DNA of 64,000 nucleotides. Origin: Reyranella sp. GTDB lineage: Bacteria; Pseudomonadota; Alphaproteobacteria; Reyranellales; Reyranellaceae. The translations under genes and the position numbers were made by a program. The DNA is taken from the NCBI RefSeq assembly GCF_030651995.1, contig NZ_JAUSBN010000041.1, positions 62,001 through 126,000 on the forward strand, written 5' to 3'. Numbering within the stretch: position 1 is the stretch's first letter; each line of letters opens with the position of its first letter. Of this stretch, positions 33,892 to 43,684 are shown one piece after another. The notes beneath the pieces were generated by a model that was not told the DNA's origin, ran no database searches, and worked only from the letters and a program-made list of their open reading frames with translations.

Positions 33892-34793
33892 CCAGGTCCG
33901 AGGCGGGTGCCGGCCTCCTTGGCCGCGCGCCGCAGAGCTTCGAGAAACTGCTCGACCGAGCGCGACGGCGGAATCAGCGCCGGCAACAGCATGCCGACGT
34001 GAAACAGGGTCCTCGGACGCCACGGCACCATGGCGAGCCGGCCTGCACCGAGAGAGGCCGGCGTGAGCGGATCGGCGATGGCGACGCCGGCACCCCGGCC
34101 GACGAGACGGCAGGCGAATTCGAGCGAGTCGACGACGATGCTCGGGCGAATGGCGACGCCTTCCGCCGCGAACATGGCCTCGACGTCATCGCGCAACTGC
34201 GTGCCGGGGCCGAGAACCACCAGGGTCTCGGCTGCAAGATCGCGGGCGCCCAGCGACTTTCGCCGGGCGAGGGGATGCCGGGCCGGCAGGACGACCATCG
34301 CGGGCAGGCTCAGCAGCGGTTGCGCCTCGATGCCGGGATTGTCGAGCGGCAGGGCGCCGATGCCGAGGTCGAAGGACTGGTTGGCGACAGCCAGTTCGAG
34401 TTCGCGGCGATGAACGATCGCGATGTCGACCTCGACCCCGGGATGATGGCGATGGAAGTCGGCTACGGCCGGCGCCAGCAGGCTGGCGGCGAAACGCGGC
34501 ATGCTCACGATCCGGAGACGGACCTGCGTGCCACCCGCCACACGCTGGGCGATGCGGGGCAGGTCGTCGATCGCCACCAGAACCCGCCGCACCTCGGCAA
34601 AGAACGTGGTCCCTTCGGTCGTCGGCACGAGGCGCGTGCGATCGCGGTGGAAGAGCCGAAGCCCGGTTTCATGTTCGAGGCCTGCGAGCAGGCGGCTTGC
34701 CGCGGACTGGCTCATGTTCAGCGACTGGGCGGCGGCGCCGAGGCTTCCCAGCTCCATGATGCGCAGGAAGAGCCGCAGCGCCTGCAGTTTCAC
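33888..34793 (-). CDS. LysR-family transcriptional regulator
   Basis: A 301-aa regulator. The N-terminal helix-turn-helix is visible in LGAAAQSLNMSQSAASRLL (about residues 18-36); the effector-binding domain begins near RLRIVSMPRFAASLLAP. It starts with GTG preceded by AAGAGG at six bases; the reading frame continues far upstream over the sulfatase gene, but that part is only antisense frame. It is divergent from the sulfatase gene with a 102-base gap, so it likely controls that gene. Confidence 0.9.
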   Translation of the reverse strand: MKLQALRLFLRIMELGSLGAAAQSLNMSQSAASRLLAGLEHETGLRLFHRDRTRLVPTTEGTTFFAEVRRVLVAIDDLPRIAQRVAGGTQVRLRIVSMPRFAASLLAPAVADFHRHHPGVEVDIAIVHRRELELAVANQSFDLGIGALPLDNPGIEAQPLLSLPAMVVLPARHPLARRKSLGARDLAAETLVVLGPGTQLRDDVEAMFAAEGVAIRPSIVVDSLEFACRLVGRGAGVAIADPLTPASLGAGRLAMVPWRPRTLFHVGMLLPALIPPSRSVEQFLEALRRAAKEAGTRLGPG

Positions 34794-34895
34794 CTGATAC
34801 CTCTTGCGAGAATCGCAACGACCCGTCCGCTGTTTGCATTTTATACATGAGCAGGCGCCTGTCACTCTTTGCGAACCCACAGAGGAGCGTGATCC

Positions 34896-36251
34896 ATGAC
34901 CGTTCGCCCGCCCAATATCCTGCTGATCCTCGCCGACAATCTCGGATGGGGCGAACTCGGCTGCTACGGCGGCGGTGTGCTGCGCGGGGCACCGACGCCG
35001 AGGATCGACGCCCTGGCAGAAGAAGGCCTGACCTGCCTGAACTTCAACGTCGAGAGCGACTGCGTCCCGACCCGCTCGGCGCTGATGACCGGGCGTCATC
35101 CGATCCGCACCGGCGCGATGCAGTCGGTGCCGGCCGGCCTTCCCCAGGGCCTGATCCCCTGGGAGATCACGATCGGCGAACTGCTGCAGGGTGCCGGCTA
35201 CGCGACGGGCTGCTTCGGCAAATGGCATCTGGGCGACCGGGAAGGGCGCCTGCCCAAGGATCGCGGGTTCGACGAGTGGTACGGCATTCCACGCACCTCG
35301 AACGAGGCGATGTTCACGTCGGCTCCCGGCTTCGATCCCACGATCGTGCCGATGCCCTACGTGATGGAAGGCGTGAAGGGCGCGCCGGCGCGCGACCTCG
35401 CGGTCTACGATCTCGAGCAGCGCCGGTTGATCGACGGCGAGCTGACGCGCCGCACGATCGACTTCATGGAGCGCCAGTCGGGCGCCGGCCGGCCGTTCTT
35501 CGCCTACGTGCCGCTGACGCAACTGCACTTCCCGACCTTGCCGCATCACGACTTCGCGGGCCGCACCGGTGCCGGCGACTTCGCGGATGCGATGGCCGAG
35601 ATGGACCATCGGGTGGGGGAAATGCTGGATGCAATCGACCGCCTCGGCTTGCGCGAGGATACGCTGGTGCTGTTCGGCAGCGACAACGGCCCGGAGTTCC
35701 GGCGGCCCTGGCGCGGCACCGCGGGGCCGTGGCGCGGCACCTATCACACGGCCATGGAAGGCGGGCTTCGGGTTCCCTTCATCCTGCGTTGGCCGGGCCG
35801 CATCGCGCCGCGCCGCACGACGGAGGTGCTGCACATCACCGATCTTTATCCGACCCTGGCGAAGGTCGGCGGTGCTCGCCTGCCAGCCGACCGGCCTATC
35901 GACGGCATCGATCAACTCGGCTTTTTCCTCGGCGATCGGCCAACCTCGGCGCGCGACGGGTTTCCCTACTACATCAAGACCGAGCTGCGGGCCGTGAAAT
36001 GGCGCGACTGGAAGATGCATCTCATGTGGGAAGTCGAGCCCAACGAAGGGCCGATCAAGCTGGAGACGCCGTATCTGTTCAATCTCGTGAAGGATCCGAA
36101 GGAGGAGACCGACACGAACATGGACGAAGGATGGGTGCGCGGCCCGATCCGCCGCCTGATCGAATCGTTCCAGGAGAGCCTCAAGGCCCATCCGCCGATT
36201 CCACCCGGCGCGCCGGACGCTTTCGTGCCGGGCGGAAAGGCGGGCGCATGA
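34896..36251 (+). CDS. sulfatase (arylsulfatase type)
   Basis: A 451-aa type I sulfatase without signal peptide, so probably cytoplasmic. The maturation motif C-x-P-x-R (Cys56 in CVPTRSALMTGRHP) is intact; the cysteine must become formylglycine. The calcium site reads ILADNLGWGELGCYGG, with Asn15 where many sulfatases have a second Asp; the second half of the site, FGSDNGPE, is conserved. The asparagine may be a subfamily trait. GAGGAG precedes the ATG. It probably removes sulfate from an organic sulfate ester under the divergent LysR regulator. Confidence 0.92.
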   Translation: MTVRPPNILLILADNLGWGELGCYGGGVLRGAPTPRIDALAEEGLTCLNFNVESDCVPTRSALMTGRHPIRTGAMQSVPAGLPQGLIPWEITIGELLQGAGYATGCFGKWHLGDREGRLPKDRGFDEWYGIPRTSNEAMFTSAPGFDPTIVPMPYVMEGVKGAPARDLAVYDLEQRRLIDGELTRRTIDFMERQSGAGRPFFAYVPLTQLHFPTLPHHDFAGRTGAGDFADAMAEMDHRVGEMLDAIDRLGLREDTLVLFGSDNGPEFRRPWRGTAGPWRGTYHTAMEGGLRVPFILRWPGRIAPRRTTEVLHITDLYPTLAKVGGARLPADRPIDGIDQLGFFLGDRPTSARDGFPYYIKTELRAVKWRDWKMHLMWEVEPNEGPIKLETPYLFNLVKDPKEETDTNMDEGWVRGPIRRLIESFQESLKAHPPIPPGAPDAFVPGGKAGA

Positions 36252-36367
36252 GACGCGCGCTCCTCCCGTTCCTCGCGGGCTGCGTCGCGCTTTCGGCCTT
36301 CGCAGCCGCGGCGCAGGACTGGCCGAACAAGCCCACGTTGAAGGAGTTGGGCTTCAAGGCCGAGTAG
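36248..36367 (+). CDS. 39-aa secreted mini-protein, possible Bug-receptor stub
   Basis: Its ATG overlaps the sulfatase stop (ATGA). The 39 residues are a signal peptide (RRALLPFLAGCVALSAFAAA, cut near AAAQ) and a short tail, DWPNKPTLKELGFKAE. The DWPNKP start is how mature Bug receptors begin, and PTLKELGFKAE resembles a late segment of the same family, so this may be a receptor gene reduced by internal deletion. A genuine secreted peptide is the alternative. Confidence 0.5.
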   Translation: MRRALLPFLAGCVALSAFAAAAQDWPNKPTLKELGFKAE

Positions 36368-36462
36368 GGCGCCTTCCGCTCTCCGGCTTGCGCCTTTGTG
36401 CGGCCGCCCGCACTTGCGTTAGGCTCTCCGCTCACAGTGAACCTCACGGGAGTCGCAGGACC

Positions 36463-37302
36463 ATGCCGGAAGTCGTCCCCAACAAAGCCGCCCTCGGCGC
36501 ACGCATCGAAGGGCTCGATCGCGCCACAGCGAACGAGCCTGCGGTGGCCGCGACCCTGAACCAGGCGCTCGCCGAGCATCTGCTGGTGGTGATTCCGGGA
36601 GATCCGATGACGCTGGAACAGACGCGGGAGTTCTCGAAGGCCTTTGGCGCGCCGCAGAGGCAGCTGCTGCGCTACAAGCGTAGCGGCGCCGTGCCCGACG
36701 TGTCGGTCATGGTGAGCACACTGATGGCCGACGGCACGACCGACAAGACGGCCATTCGTGCGGAAGACTGGCACACCGACGATTCCTACTTCGCGGTGCC
36801 GGCCAAGGCGACCCTGCTGCACAGCATCGAGATTCCGAGCCACGGCGGCGCCACCTGGTTCTGCAACATGCACTCGGTCTACGACGCACTGTCGGATGCG
36901 ACGAAGAAGCGGATCGAGGGCAAGCGCGCGATTCACGGCTACGACACGCCGCGCGCCCGCAACCGGCCGTCGCCGCGCACACCGGAGGAGATCGCCGAGA
37001 CGCCGGATGTCGAGCATCCGCTGGTGCGGACGCACCCGGTGACCGGCCGAAAGTCGCTCTACCTGAACCCCAACCGCCTCGACCGTATCGTCGGGCTGGA
37101 GCGCGCCGAAAGCGACGCGCTGCTCGACGAACTCGCCGACGAGGCGCGCAAGCCGCAGCATCACTTCGGTCACGTCTGGAGCAGGGGAGACATCGTCGTC
37201 TGGGACAATCGCGCCACCATGCACCGTGTCGTCATCGATTATCCGGTGGGCGAGGAACGGATCATGCAGCGCGTGCTGATCGAGGGCGAGCCGCCGATCT
37301 GA
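36463..37302 (+). CDS. TauD/TfdA-family 2-oxoglutarate dioxygenase
   Basis: A 279-aa Fe(II)/2-oxoglutarate oxygenase. The iron ligands are His104-x-Asp106 (DWHTDDSYF) and the distal histidine in WDNRATMHRV; the 2-oxoglutarate-binding arginine follows near the C-terminus. Relatives release sulfite from taurine or sulfonates, or cleave ether links of phenoxy acids. The nearby sulfatase suggests sulfur scavenging, an inference only. The frame opens 25 codons earlier, but MPEVVPNKAAL with GGGAG upstream is the better start. Confidence 0.88.
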   Translation: MPEVVPNKAALGARIEGLDRATANEPAVAATLNQALAEHLLVVIPGDPMTLEQTREFSKAFGAPQRQLLRYKRSGAVPDVSVMVSTLMADGTTDKTAIRAEDWHTDDSYFAVPAKATLLHSIEIPSHGGATWFCNMHSVYDALSDATKKRIEGKRAIHGYDTPRARNRPSPRTPEEIAETPDVEHPLVRTHPVTGRKSLYLNPNRLDRIVGLERAESDALLDELADEARKPQHHFGHVWSRGDIVVWDNRATMHRVVIDYPVGEERIMQRVLIEGEPPI

Positions 37303-37353
37303 GGGATTGATCGCCGCCGGACCAGCTCCGATTGGTGACAAAGGAATGACTCG

Positions 37354-37938
37354 ATGAGCGACGTCGTCTTCCGCAAAGGTGAGCACGTACTGTTGCGTCC
37401 CCTCCAGCGAGCAGACATCCCGGCAATCCGGCGCTGGATGAATGATCCGGAAACAACCCAGTACCGGTTGGCGCGGGCGTTTCCTCTCATGGAAAAGGCC
37501 CAGGAGGAGTGGCTGGACAGGCTGTCGGGTTCGACGACGGAGTTTGGCCTCGGCATCGTGACGATCGAGGACAACAAACTCATCGGTTGGATCGGCTTGC
37601 ATGAAGTCGATTGGGCACACCGCACGGCCACCACCAGCACAACGATCGGCGAGGCGGATCATCTCGGCAAGGGCTACGGAACCGAAGCGAAGATGCTGCT
37701 GCTCGACTTCGCCTTCAATGCGCTCGATCTGTATGCCGTCCGCTCACGCGTGATGGACGACAACAAGCGCAGCCTCGCTTACGCCCGGAAGAACGGCTAC
37801 GAGGAAGTAGGACGCCTTCCAAAGTGGATCCGCCGGCAGGATGGAGAACGGTGCGACGAAGTCGTGCTTGTCGTCACGCAGGAACAATGGCGACCGCTGT
37901 GGCAGGAGTATCTCAGGAACAGAAGAAGTCCTGGGTAG
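37354..37938 (+). CDS. GNAT-family N-acetyltransferase (RimJ-like)
   Basis: A 194-aa acetyltransferase. LLRPLQRADIPAIRRWMND and the acetyl-CoA-binding segment DHLGKGYGTEAKMLLLDFAF, then DNKRSLAYARKNGYEEVG, mark the RimJ/RimL type that acetylates amines of proteins or small molecules. Substrate unknown. It follows the dioxygenase by 51 bases on the same strand. Confidence 0.9.
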   Translation: MSDVVFRKGEHVLLRPLQRADIPAIRRWMNDPETTQYRLARAFPLMEKAQEEWLDRLSGSTTEFGLGIVTIEDNKLIGWIGLHEVDWAHRTATTSTTIGEADHLGKGYGTEAKMLLLDFAFNALDLYAVRSRVMDDNKRSLAYARKNGYEEVGRLPKWIRRQDGERCDEVVLVVTQEQWRPLWQEYLRNRRSPG

Positions 37939-38048
37939 TGCGGGCACAGTGGCGATGCGGCCCGCCGGCGGCGAGGTCATCCAGCACGTCCATACGCGAT
38001 CTCCGCGGTATTTAAGTACCGTATTGTCCCCCCTCCCCAGGCGGGTCA

Positions 38049-38084
38049 TTTCGTTTGTTTCGGTTATTTCGGATATTTCATTTG
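38049..38084. repeat. four tandem 9-bp TTTC repeats
   Basis: Four 9-base units in a row: TTTCGTTTG, TTTCGGTTA, TTTCGGATA, TTTCATTTG. Each begins TTTC. The tract is A/T-rich in a G/C-rich setting, within the 269-base gap between two convergent genes. Read on the other strand it gives GAAAT-type units. It may be a dispersed short repeat or a binding tract. Confidence 0.7.
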
Positions 38085-38141
38085 TGCGGCTTGGCCGCGC
38101 CGGCGAGGCACGCAAGCCGGTGCATCGTTTCGGGCAAGCGG

Positions 38142-38169
38142 AAAGGTCCTTCGCTGCGGTCAGGATGAC
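38142..38169. repeat. diverged single arm of the 2.2-kb hairpin repeat
   Basis: The 28 bases match the right arm of the 2196-2264 hairpin in 24 positions (starts AAAGGTCC, ends GGATGAC). The mirrored arm is missing, so this is a half-copy or remnant. Confidence 0.65.
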
Positions 38170-38207
38170 AAGTTTGTCGGGGCCGGCGCGGTGCGCCGAA
38201 GGAGCGG

Positions 38208-39401
38208 TCAGCGCACCGCGCCCGACGTCCGCATCTTCTCGATCTCTGCCTCGCCGTATCCGGCCTCGCTGAGAATCTCGGCGGTATGCTCGCCAAGGCG
38301 GGGCGCATGCGTCTCGGCCGCGCGTTCTCCGCCGGAGAACTTGTTGGCGCGGCGCGAACGGCGGATGCGGCCTTCGCTGGGATGGTCCTCGGGCTGGAAG
38401 AAGCCGACATCGGCCAAGTGGGGATCGGTGAGCAGGTCGTCGATCGTGTTGTAGCGCGCGGCCGGCACGTCGAGCCGGTCGAAGATCTCCAGCCATTCCG
38501 CCGTCGTCTTCTGTGCAAGGCCGGTCTTGCGGACCTCGAAATAGGCGGCGGCGTTGTTGGTGCGGGCGAAGGCGCTGTCGAAGCGCGGGTCGGTCTTCAG
38601 TTCCGGCCGGCCGATGGCGTCGAAGAAGGCGAAGGCCTGCGGGTTGGTGTTGGGCCCGACGGTGATGTAGCCGTCCTTCGTGGGCAGCGGGCGGTAGTCG
38701 GGGCTGAGCAGGCGGCCGTCGCCGCTGGGACCGATCGGCGGATCGAAGGTCGCCGCGCCGAGATGCTCGCTCGACACGAACGAGGCCATATTCTCGAGCA
38801 TGGGCACGTCGATCGCCTCGCCGCGGCCGGTCTTCTCGCGCCGGTACAGCGCGAAGCCGATGCACTGGGCGGCGATCAGGCCCGTGGTGTGATCGCTCAT
38901 CACCATGGGCACGAAGCGCGGCTCGCCGGTGGCGCGCTCCAGGGTGCCGGCGACGCCGGACAGGCTCTGCACGATGGGATCGTAGGCGGGGCGGTTGTAG
39001 TAGCGGCCGCCACGACCGAAGGCCAGGATCGAGCAGTGGATCAGCTTCGGGTTCTTCTTCGCGAGGCTCGCATGATCGAGCCCGGCGCGGGTGAGGGCCT
39101 CGGGCCGCACGTTGCTCACGAACACGTCGGCCTTCTCGATCAGGCGATGCAGCGCCGCGAGCCCGTCCGGCTGCTTGATGTCGAGCACGATCGACCGCTT
39201 GTTGCGGTTGAAGTTGATGAACTTGCCCGACATGCCGGGATTGCGGCTGCCCTGCGCCATGGTGCGTAAAAGATCGCCGCCCGGGGCCTCGACCTTGATG
39301 ACCTCGGCGCCGTAGTCGGCCAGGGTGCGCGTGCAGATGGGACCCACGACCACCGTCGTCAGGTCGACCACTCTCACGCCGGAGAGCGGACCACCGCTCA
39401 C
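38208..39401 (-). CDS. class III CoA-transferase (CaiB/BaiF family)
   Basis: A 397-aa family III CoA transferase. LSGVRVVDLTTVVVGPICTR, GAEVIKVEAPGGD and the active-site aspartate in PAYDPIVQ (about Asp141) are visible, and NFNRNKRSIVLDIK is typical. It moves CoA between carboxylic acids, forming aspartyl-CoA anhydride intermediates. It starts with GTG overlapping the upstream TGA (GTGA), with GGAG eight bases before it; hence coupled to the hotdog dehydratase gene. Confidence 0.92.
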   Translation of the reverse strand: MSGGPLSGVRVVDLTTVVVGPICTRTLADYGAEVIKVEAPGGDLLRTMAQGSRNPGMSGKFINFNRNKRSIVLDIKQPDGLAALHRLIEKADVFVSNVRPEALTRAGLDHASLAKKNPKLIHCSILAFGRGGRYYNRPAYDPIVQSLSGVAGTLERATGEPRFVPMVMSDHTTGLIAAQCIGFALYRREKTGRGEAIDVPMLENMASFVSSEHLGAATFDPPIGPSGDGRLLSPDYRPLPTKDGYITVGPNTNPQAFAFFDAIGRPELKTDPRFDSAFARTNNAAAYFEVRKTGLAQKTTAEWLEIFDRLDVPAARYNTIDDLLTDPHLADVGFFQPEDHPSEGRIRRSRRANKFSGGERAAETHAPRLGEHTAEILSEAGYGEAEIEKMRTSGAVR

Positions 39402-40264
39402 GCCGCGAACTCCAGATCCATCTCGCCGCACAGCACGCCGTTCTTGTCGGCGGCCCAGAGCTTCAGTTTGCCGTCCTTCTGTTCCTCGCCGCGCACGTCG
39501 ATCAGGTCGCCGACCCAGAGCGGATGGACGAGGCGGGCGCTGTAGCCCTTCAGCTCGCCCCTGGCGTGCTTCAGCGCGGCATCGACCATCAGGTGCATCG
39601 ACAGGCCGCCATTGGAGACGATGGCGGGATAGCCTTCCTCGTTGCGCGTGTAGTCGCCGTCATAGTGGATGCGGTGGGCGTTCCAGGTGATGCCGCCGTA
39701 GCGGAAATTGAGCGTGTTGGTGAGCTGCGTCGTCTCGCTCCAGGCCTGGTCGGTGCGGGCCTGCGTGGCCACGGTGGCCGTGGTCTTCTGGCCAGGCGGG
39801 ACGGCGGGCCGGTAGATGGCGTCGAACGTGTCGGAGGCGATGGTCCGGCCGCCCTGTTCGATCGTGTGGCGCATCGTCAGCACAAAGATGTCGCCCGAGC
39901 GGCCGGTCTTGGGGACGATGTTCGCCACCTCGGCCTTCTTCAGCGCCGGCTCGCCGGCCTTGAGGCGTCCCATGATCTCGACCCGGCGGCCAGCGCCCAT
40001 ACGGCGTGGCATCGGGATCGGCGGCAGGACGATGCCCTTGTTGGGATGGCCGTCGGGACCCAGCTCGCCCTGGCGGACGGTCTCGGCGAAGAAGACGGTG
40101 AACCAGTGCGGCGGCAGCTCCTGGCCGCGCTTGATCGAATCAGGGTCGACGTCGAAGGTCGCGGCGACGCGGCGGACGGCCATCATGCCGATATCGTCCT
40201 CGACCGTGCGTACCCGCCCGATCCAGGGCCGCAGGGTCTCCATCGTCTCGTCCATCCAGCCCAT
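39398..40264 (-). CDS. two-hotdog MaoC/FAS1-like dehydratase (mesaconyl-C4-CoA hydratase-like)
   Basis: A 288-aa double-hotdog protein. Its N-terminal half carries the FAS1-like dehydratase fold; the C-terminal half has FRYGGITWNAHRIHYDGDY with the hydratase histidine and aspartate, and NGGLSMHLMVDAALKH. Size and pattern recall mesaconyl-C4-CoA hydratase and eukaryotic HTD2. Coupling with a CaiB transferase is the arrangement seen in the mesaconate branch of the 3-hydroxypropionate bi-cycle, but a role in another acid pathway is equally possible. GAGGGA precedes the ATG. Confidence 0.85.
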   Translation of the reverse strand: MGWMDETMETLRPWIGRVRTVEDDIGMMAVRRVAATFDVDPDSIKRGQELPPHWFTVFFAETVRQGELGPDGHPNKGIVLPPIPMPRRMGAGRRVEIMGRLKAGEPALKKAEVANIVPKTGRSGDIFVLTMRHTIEQGGRTIASDTFDAIYRPAVPPGQKTTATVATQARTDQAWSETTQLTNTLNFRYGGITWNAHRIHYDGDYTRNEEGYPAIVSNGGLSMHLMVDAALKHARGELKGYSARLVHPLWVGDLIDVRGEEQKDGKLKLWAADKNGVLCGEMDLEFAA

Positions 40265-40302
40265 GTCCGTTCCCTCAGAAGTGTTGCGACGCGCATCCTC
40301 CA

Positions 40303-40334
40303 ACAAAAGAAGGGCCCGCAACAGCGGGCCCTTC
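40303..40334 (-). terminator. intrinsic terminator of glnA
   Basis: On the minus strand an 11-bp perfect stem (GAAGGGCCCGC/GCGGGCCCTTC) with a 4-base loop is followed by TTTTGTT. It separates glnA from the downstream dehydratase gene. Confidence 0.9.
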
Positions 40335-40358
40335 CATGATCCGAAAGTTCGGAAAAGA

Positions 40359-41765
40359 TCAGATCGAGTAGTACATCTTGTACTCGATCGGGGCCGGCTG
40401 GTGTTCCCAGTTGTAGACCTCTTCCCACTTGAGCTCCATGTAGGCGTCGATCTGGTCGTCGGTGAACACGCCGCCCTTGGTGAGGAACGAGCGGTCGGCG
40501 TCGAGGGCGTTGAGGGCCTCGCGCAGCGAGCCGGCGACGGTCGGAACCTTCGAGAGTTCTTCCGGCGGCAGGTCGTACAGGTTCTTGTCCATCGGGTCGC
40601 CCGGATGGATCTTGTTGTTGATGCCGTCGATGCCGGCCATCAGCATCGCCGCGAAGGCGAGGTACGGGTTGGCCGAGGGATCGGGGAAGCGGACCTCGAC
40701 GCGCTTGCCCTTGGGCGAGGACGCGTAGGGGATGCGGCACGAGGCCGAGCGGTTGCGCGAGGAGTAGGCCAGCAGCACCGGCGCCTCGAAGCCCGGGATG
40801 ACGCGCTTGTAGGAGTTGGTGCTGGCGTTGGTGAACGCGTTCAGCGCCTTGGCGTGCTTGATGATGCCGCCGATGTAGTACAGCGCCGTCTCCGACAGGT
40901 CGGCATAGCCCGAACCGGCGAACAGCGGCTTGCCGTCCTTCCAGATCGACTGGTGGGTGTGCATGCCCGAGCCGTTGTCGCCGTAGAGCGGCTTCGGCAT
41001 GAAGGTCAGCGACTTGCCGTAGCTGTGGGCGACGTTATGCAGCGAGTACTTGTACTTCTGCACGTTGTCGGCGGTCTTCACGAGCGTGTCGAACTTGAAG
41101 CCGAGTTCGTTCTGCGCCGGAGCCACCTCGTGATGGTGGATTTCCATGGTGAGGCCCATGTCGGTGCAGACCGACATCATCTCCGCGCGCAGGTCGTTGT
41201 GGGTGTCGACCGGCTGGACGGGGAAGTAGCCACCCTTGACGCCCGGACGATGGGCCAGGTTGCCGCCTTCGACCGCGATGCCGGTGTTCCACGGCGATTC
41301 GTTGGAGGAGATGCTGTAGAAGCTGCCCTGCATCTGGACGTCGTAGCGGACGTCGTCGAACACGAAGAACTCGAGCTCGGGTCCGAACACGGCGGTGTCG
41401 CCGATGCCGGACGACTTCATGAAGGCCTCGGCGCGCTTGGCGGTCGAGCGCGGGCAGCGGGCGTAGAGCTGGCCGGTCGAGGGCTCGACGACGTCGCAGC
41501 TGACGATCAGCGTGGTCTGCGCGGAGAAGGGATCGAGCACGGCGGTGGAGGGATCCGGCATCAGGATCATGTCGGACTCGTTGATCGCCTTCCAGCCGGC
41601 GATCGAGGAGCCGTCGAACATCACGCCGTCTTCGAAGGTGCCTTCGTCGGTGGCGGACGCCATGCGGGCCGTGTGCTGCCACTTGCCGCGCGGATCGGTA
41701 AAGCGGAAGTCAACGAACTTGACGTCCTTTTCCTTGATCAGCGCGAGAACCTGTTTGGCATCCAT
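40359..41765 (-). CDS. glnA: glutamine synthetase, type I
   Basis: A 468-aa dodecameric glutamine synthetase that makes glutamine from glutamate, ammonia and ATP. The start [20 protein letters not shown], the MFDGSSI loop, the metal-ligand region [15 protein letters not shown] and the adenylylation site Tyr397 (NLYDLPPEE) are all present, so the enzyme can be switched off by GlnE. It lies 55 bases downstream of glnB in the same direction and shares its sigma-54 type promoter. Confidence 0.97.
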   Translation of the reverse strand: MDAKQVLALIKEKDVKFVDFRFTDPRGKWQHTARMASATDEGTFEDGVMFDGSSIAGWKAINESDMILMPDPSTAVLDPFSAQTTLIVSCDVVEPSTGQLYARCPRSTAKRAEAFMKSSGIGDTAVFGPELEFFVFDDVRYDVQMQGSFYSISSNESPWNTGIAVEGGNLAHRPGVKGGYFPVQPVDTHNDLRAEMMSVCTDMGLTMEIHHHEVAPAQNELGFKFDTLVKTADNVQKYKYSLHNVAHSYGKSLTFMPKPLYGDNGSGMHTHQSIWKDGKPLFAGSGYADLSETALYYIGGIIKHAKALNAFTNASTNSYKRVIPGFEAPVLLAYSSRNRSASCRIPYASSPKGKRVEVRFPDPSANPYLAFAAMLMAGIDGINNKIHPGDPMDKNLYDLPPEELSKVPTVAGSLREALNALDADRSFLTKGGVFTDDQIDAYMELKWEEVYNWEHQPAPIEYKMYYSI

Positions 41766-41820
41766 TGTCGATCGTCCCTCTACTTGTGGTTTACTGCTTC
41801 AGCCCCCAAAGGCCGGGTCC

Positions 41821-42279
<459 letters not shown>

Positions 42280-42356
42280 TCACTCTGTCTGTTTATCAGG
42301 CGGGTTGAGCAAACATTCATCAGCTAAATGATCAAATATCAGGCAGTACAGAATCC

Positions 42357-43520
42357 ATGAAACCTGCAAACTCGACGATGGCCGGCTTGGGCACGACCGT
42401 GTTCGAAGTCATGTCGGCGCTTGCCCGCGAACACAATTCCGTCAACCTCGGCCAGGGATTTCCCGACGACAAGGGACCGGAGGAGGTTCGTGCCGCGGCG
42501 GCAGACTATCTGCTGAATGGCCACAACCAGTACCCGCCGATGATGGGAATACCGGAACTGCGGCAGGCGGTGGCGGAACACGCGAGGCGTTTCCAGGGGC
42601 TGGAGGTTGACTGGCAAAGCGAGGTGCTCGTCACGTCCGGCGCGACAGAGGCCCTTGGCGACTGCCTGTTCGGCCTGATCGAGCCGGGCGACGAGGTCGT
42701 GCTGATCGAGCCGCTCTACGATTCCTACCTGCCCATCGTGCGGCGAGCGGGCGGAATCCCCCGGCTGGTGCGACTGGAGCCGCCCGAGTGGCGCCTGCCG
42801 AAGGAGGAGCTGGCTGCCGCTTTTGGCCCCAAGACCAAGCTCATCCTCTTCAATACGCCGATGAACCCCTGTTCGAAGGTCTTCGACCGGGAGGAACTCT
42901 CCTTCATCGCGGAGCTCTGCGTGGGGCATGACGTCTACGCCATCTGCGACGAGGTCTACGAGCACATCATCTTCGACGACCGGCGGCACATCTCGCTGAT
43001 GACCCTGCCGGGCATGCGTGATCGCACGGTGCGGATCGGCTCTGCCGGCAAGAGCTTCAGCCTGACGGGGTGGAAGGTGGGGTACATCACCGCCGCGCCG
43101 GGGCTGATGACGCCGATTGCCAGGACGCACCAGTTCATGACCTTCACGACCCCGCCCAACCTCCAGTGGGGGGCGGCAACGGGGCTGCGGTTGCAGGACG
43201 GGTATTTCTCGACCTTGGCCGCCGACATGCAGCGCAAACGCGACCGACTCGCAGGCGCTCTGGCGACGATCGGTTTCGACGTCCTGCCGGCCCATGGGAC
43301 CTACTTTGTCACCACGGACTTCCGGCCGCTGGGCTTCAACGGCACGGATGAGGAATTCTGCCGTCACATAACTGTAAAGGCGGGAGTAACAGCCGTCCCG
43401 GTCAGTGCCTTTTACCAGTCGCCCGAGGCTCCCCGGTATTTCGCGCGCTTCTGCTTCTGCAAACATGACGCCACGTTGGACAGCGCCATCCAGCGGTTGG
43501 CGGCCCATTTTGGAGACTAA
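42357..43520 (+). CDS. PLP-dependent aminotransferase, class I/II
   Basis: A 387-aa fold-type I aminotransferase, close to the methionine/kynurenine aminotransferase group (YbdL, KAT). Visible are NLGQGFPDDKGPEEV, QYPPMMGIPELRQAV, the NTPMNPCSKVF segment, the cofactor aspartate in CDEVYEHI and the Schiff-base lysine in SAGKSFSLTGWKVGY. It transfers an amino group from an aromatic or sulfur amino acid to a keto acid. Divergent from glnB; 197 bases between. Confidence 0.9.
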   Translation: MKPANSTMAGLGTTVFEVMSALAREHNSVNLGQGFPDDKGPEEVRAAAADYLLNGHNQYPPMMGIPELRQAVAEHARRFQGLEVDWQSEVLVTSGATEALGDCLFGLIEPGDEVVLIEPLYDSYLPIVRRAGGIPRLVRLEPPEWRLPKEELAAAFGPKTKLILFNTPMNPCSKVFDREELSFIAELCVGHDVYAICDEVYEHIIFDDRRHISLMTLPGMRDRTVRIGSAGKSFSLTGWKVGYITAAPGLMTPIARTHQFMTFTTPPNLQWGAATGLRLQDGYFSTLAADMQRKRDRLAGALATIGFDVLPAHGTYFVTTDFRPLGFNGTDEEFCRHITVKAGVTAVPVSAFYQSPEAPRYFARFCFCKHDATLDSAIQRLAAHFGD

Positions 43521-43684
43521 ATCTCTGGTATTTGCAGTTTCCAAGCTATAGGATGCAATTGTCATCCACTTTTCAGGCCGCTTTGGCCCTGAACCAAGAG
43601 AGTTACTGCATTGGCATTGCCAATATCTGCATATCCGGGCCATATCCGGCGCGCATGGCGTTCCATGGTGAGCTTGCTGCCGAA

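Noticed and set aside
34794-36191. Long upstream extension of the LysR frame
   Set aside because: It runs antisense through the sulfatase gene; the LysR family start and ribosome-binding site lie at 34793.
38049-38084. CRISPR-like tandem repeat
   Set aside because: Units are only 9 bp, contiguous and without spacers; no cas genes are near.
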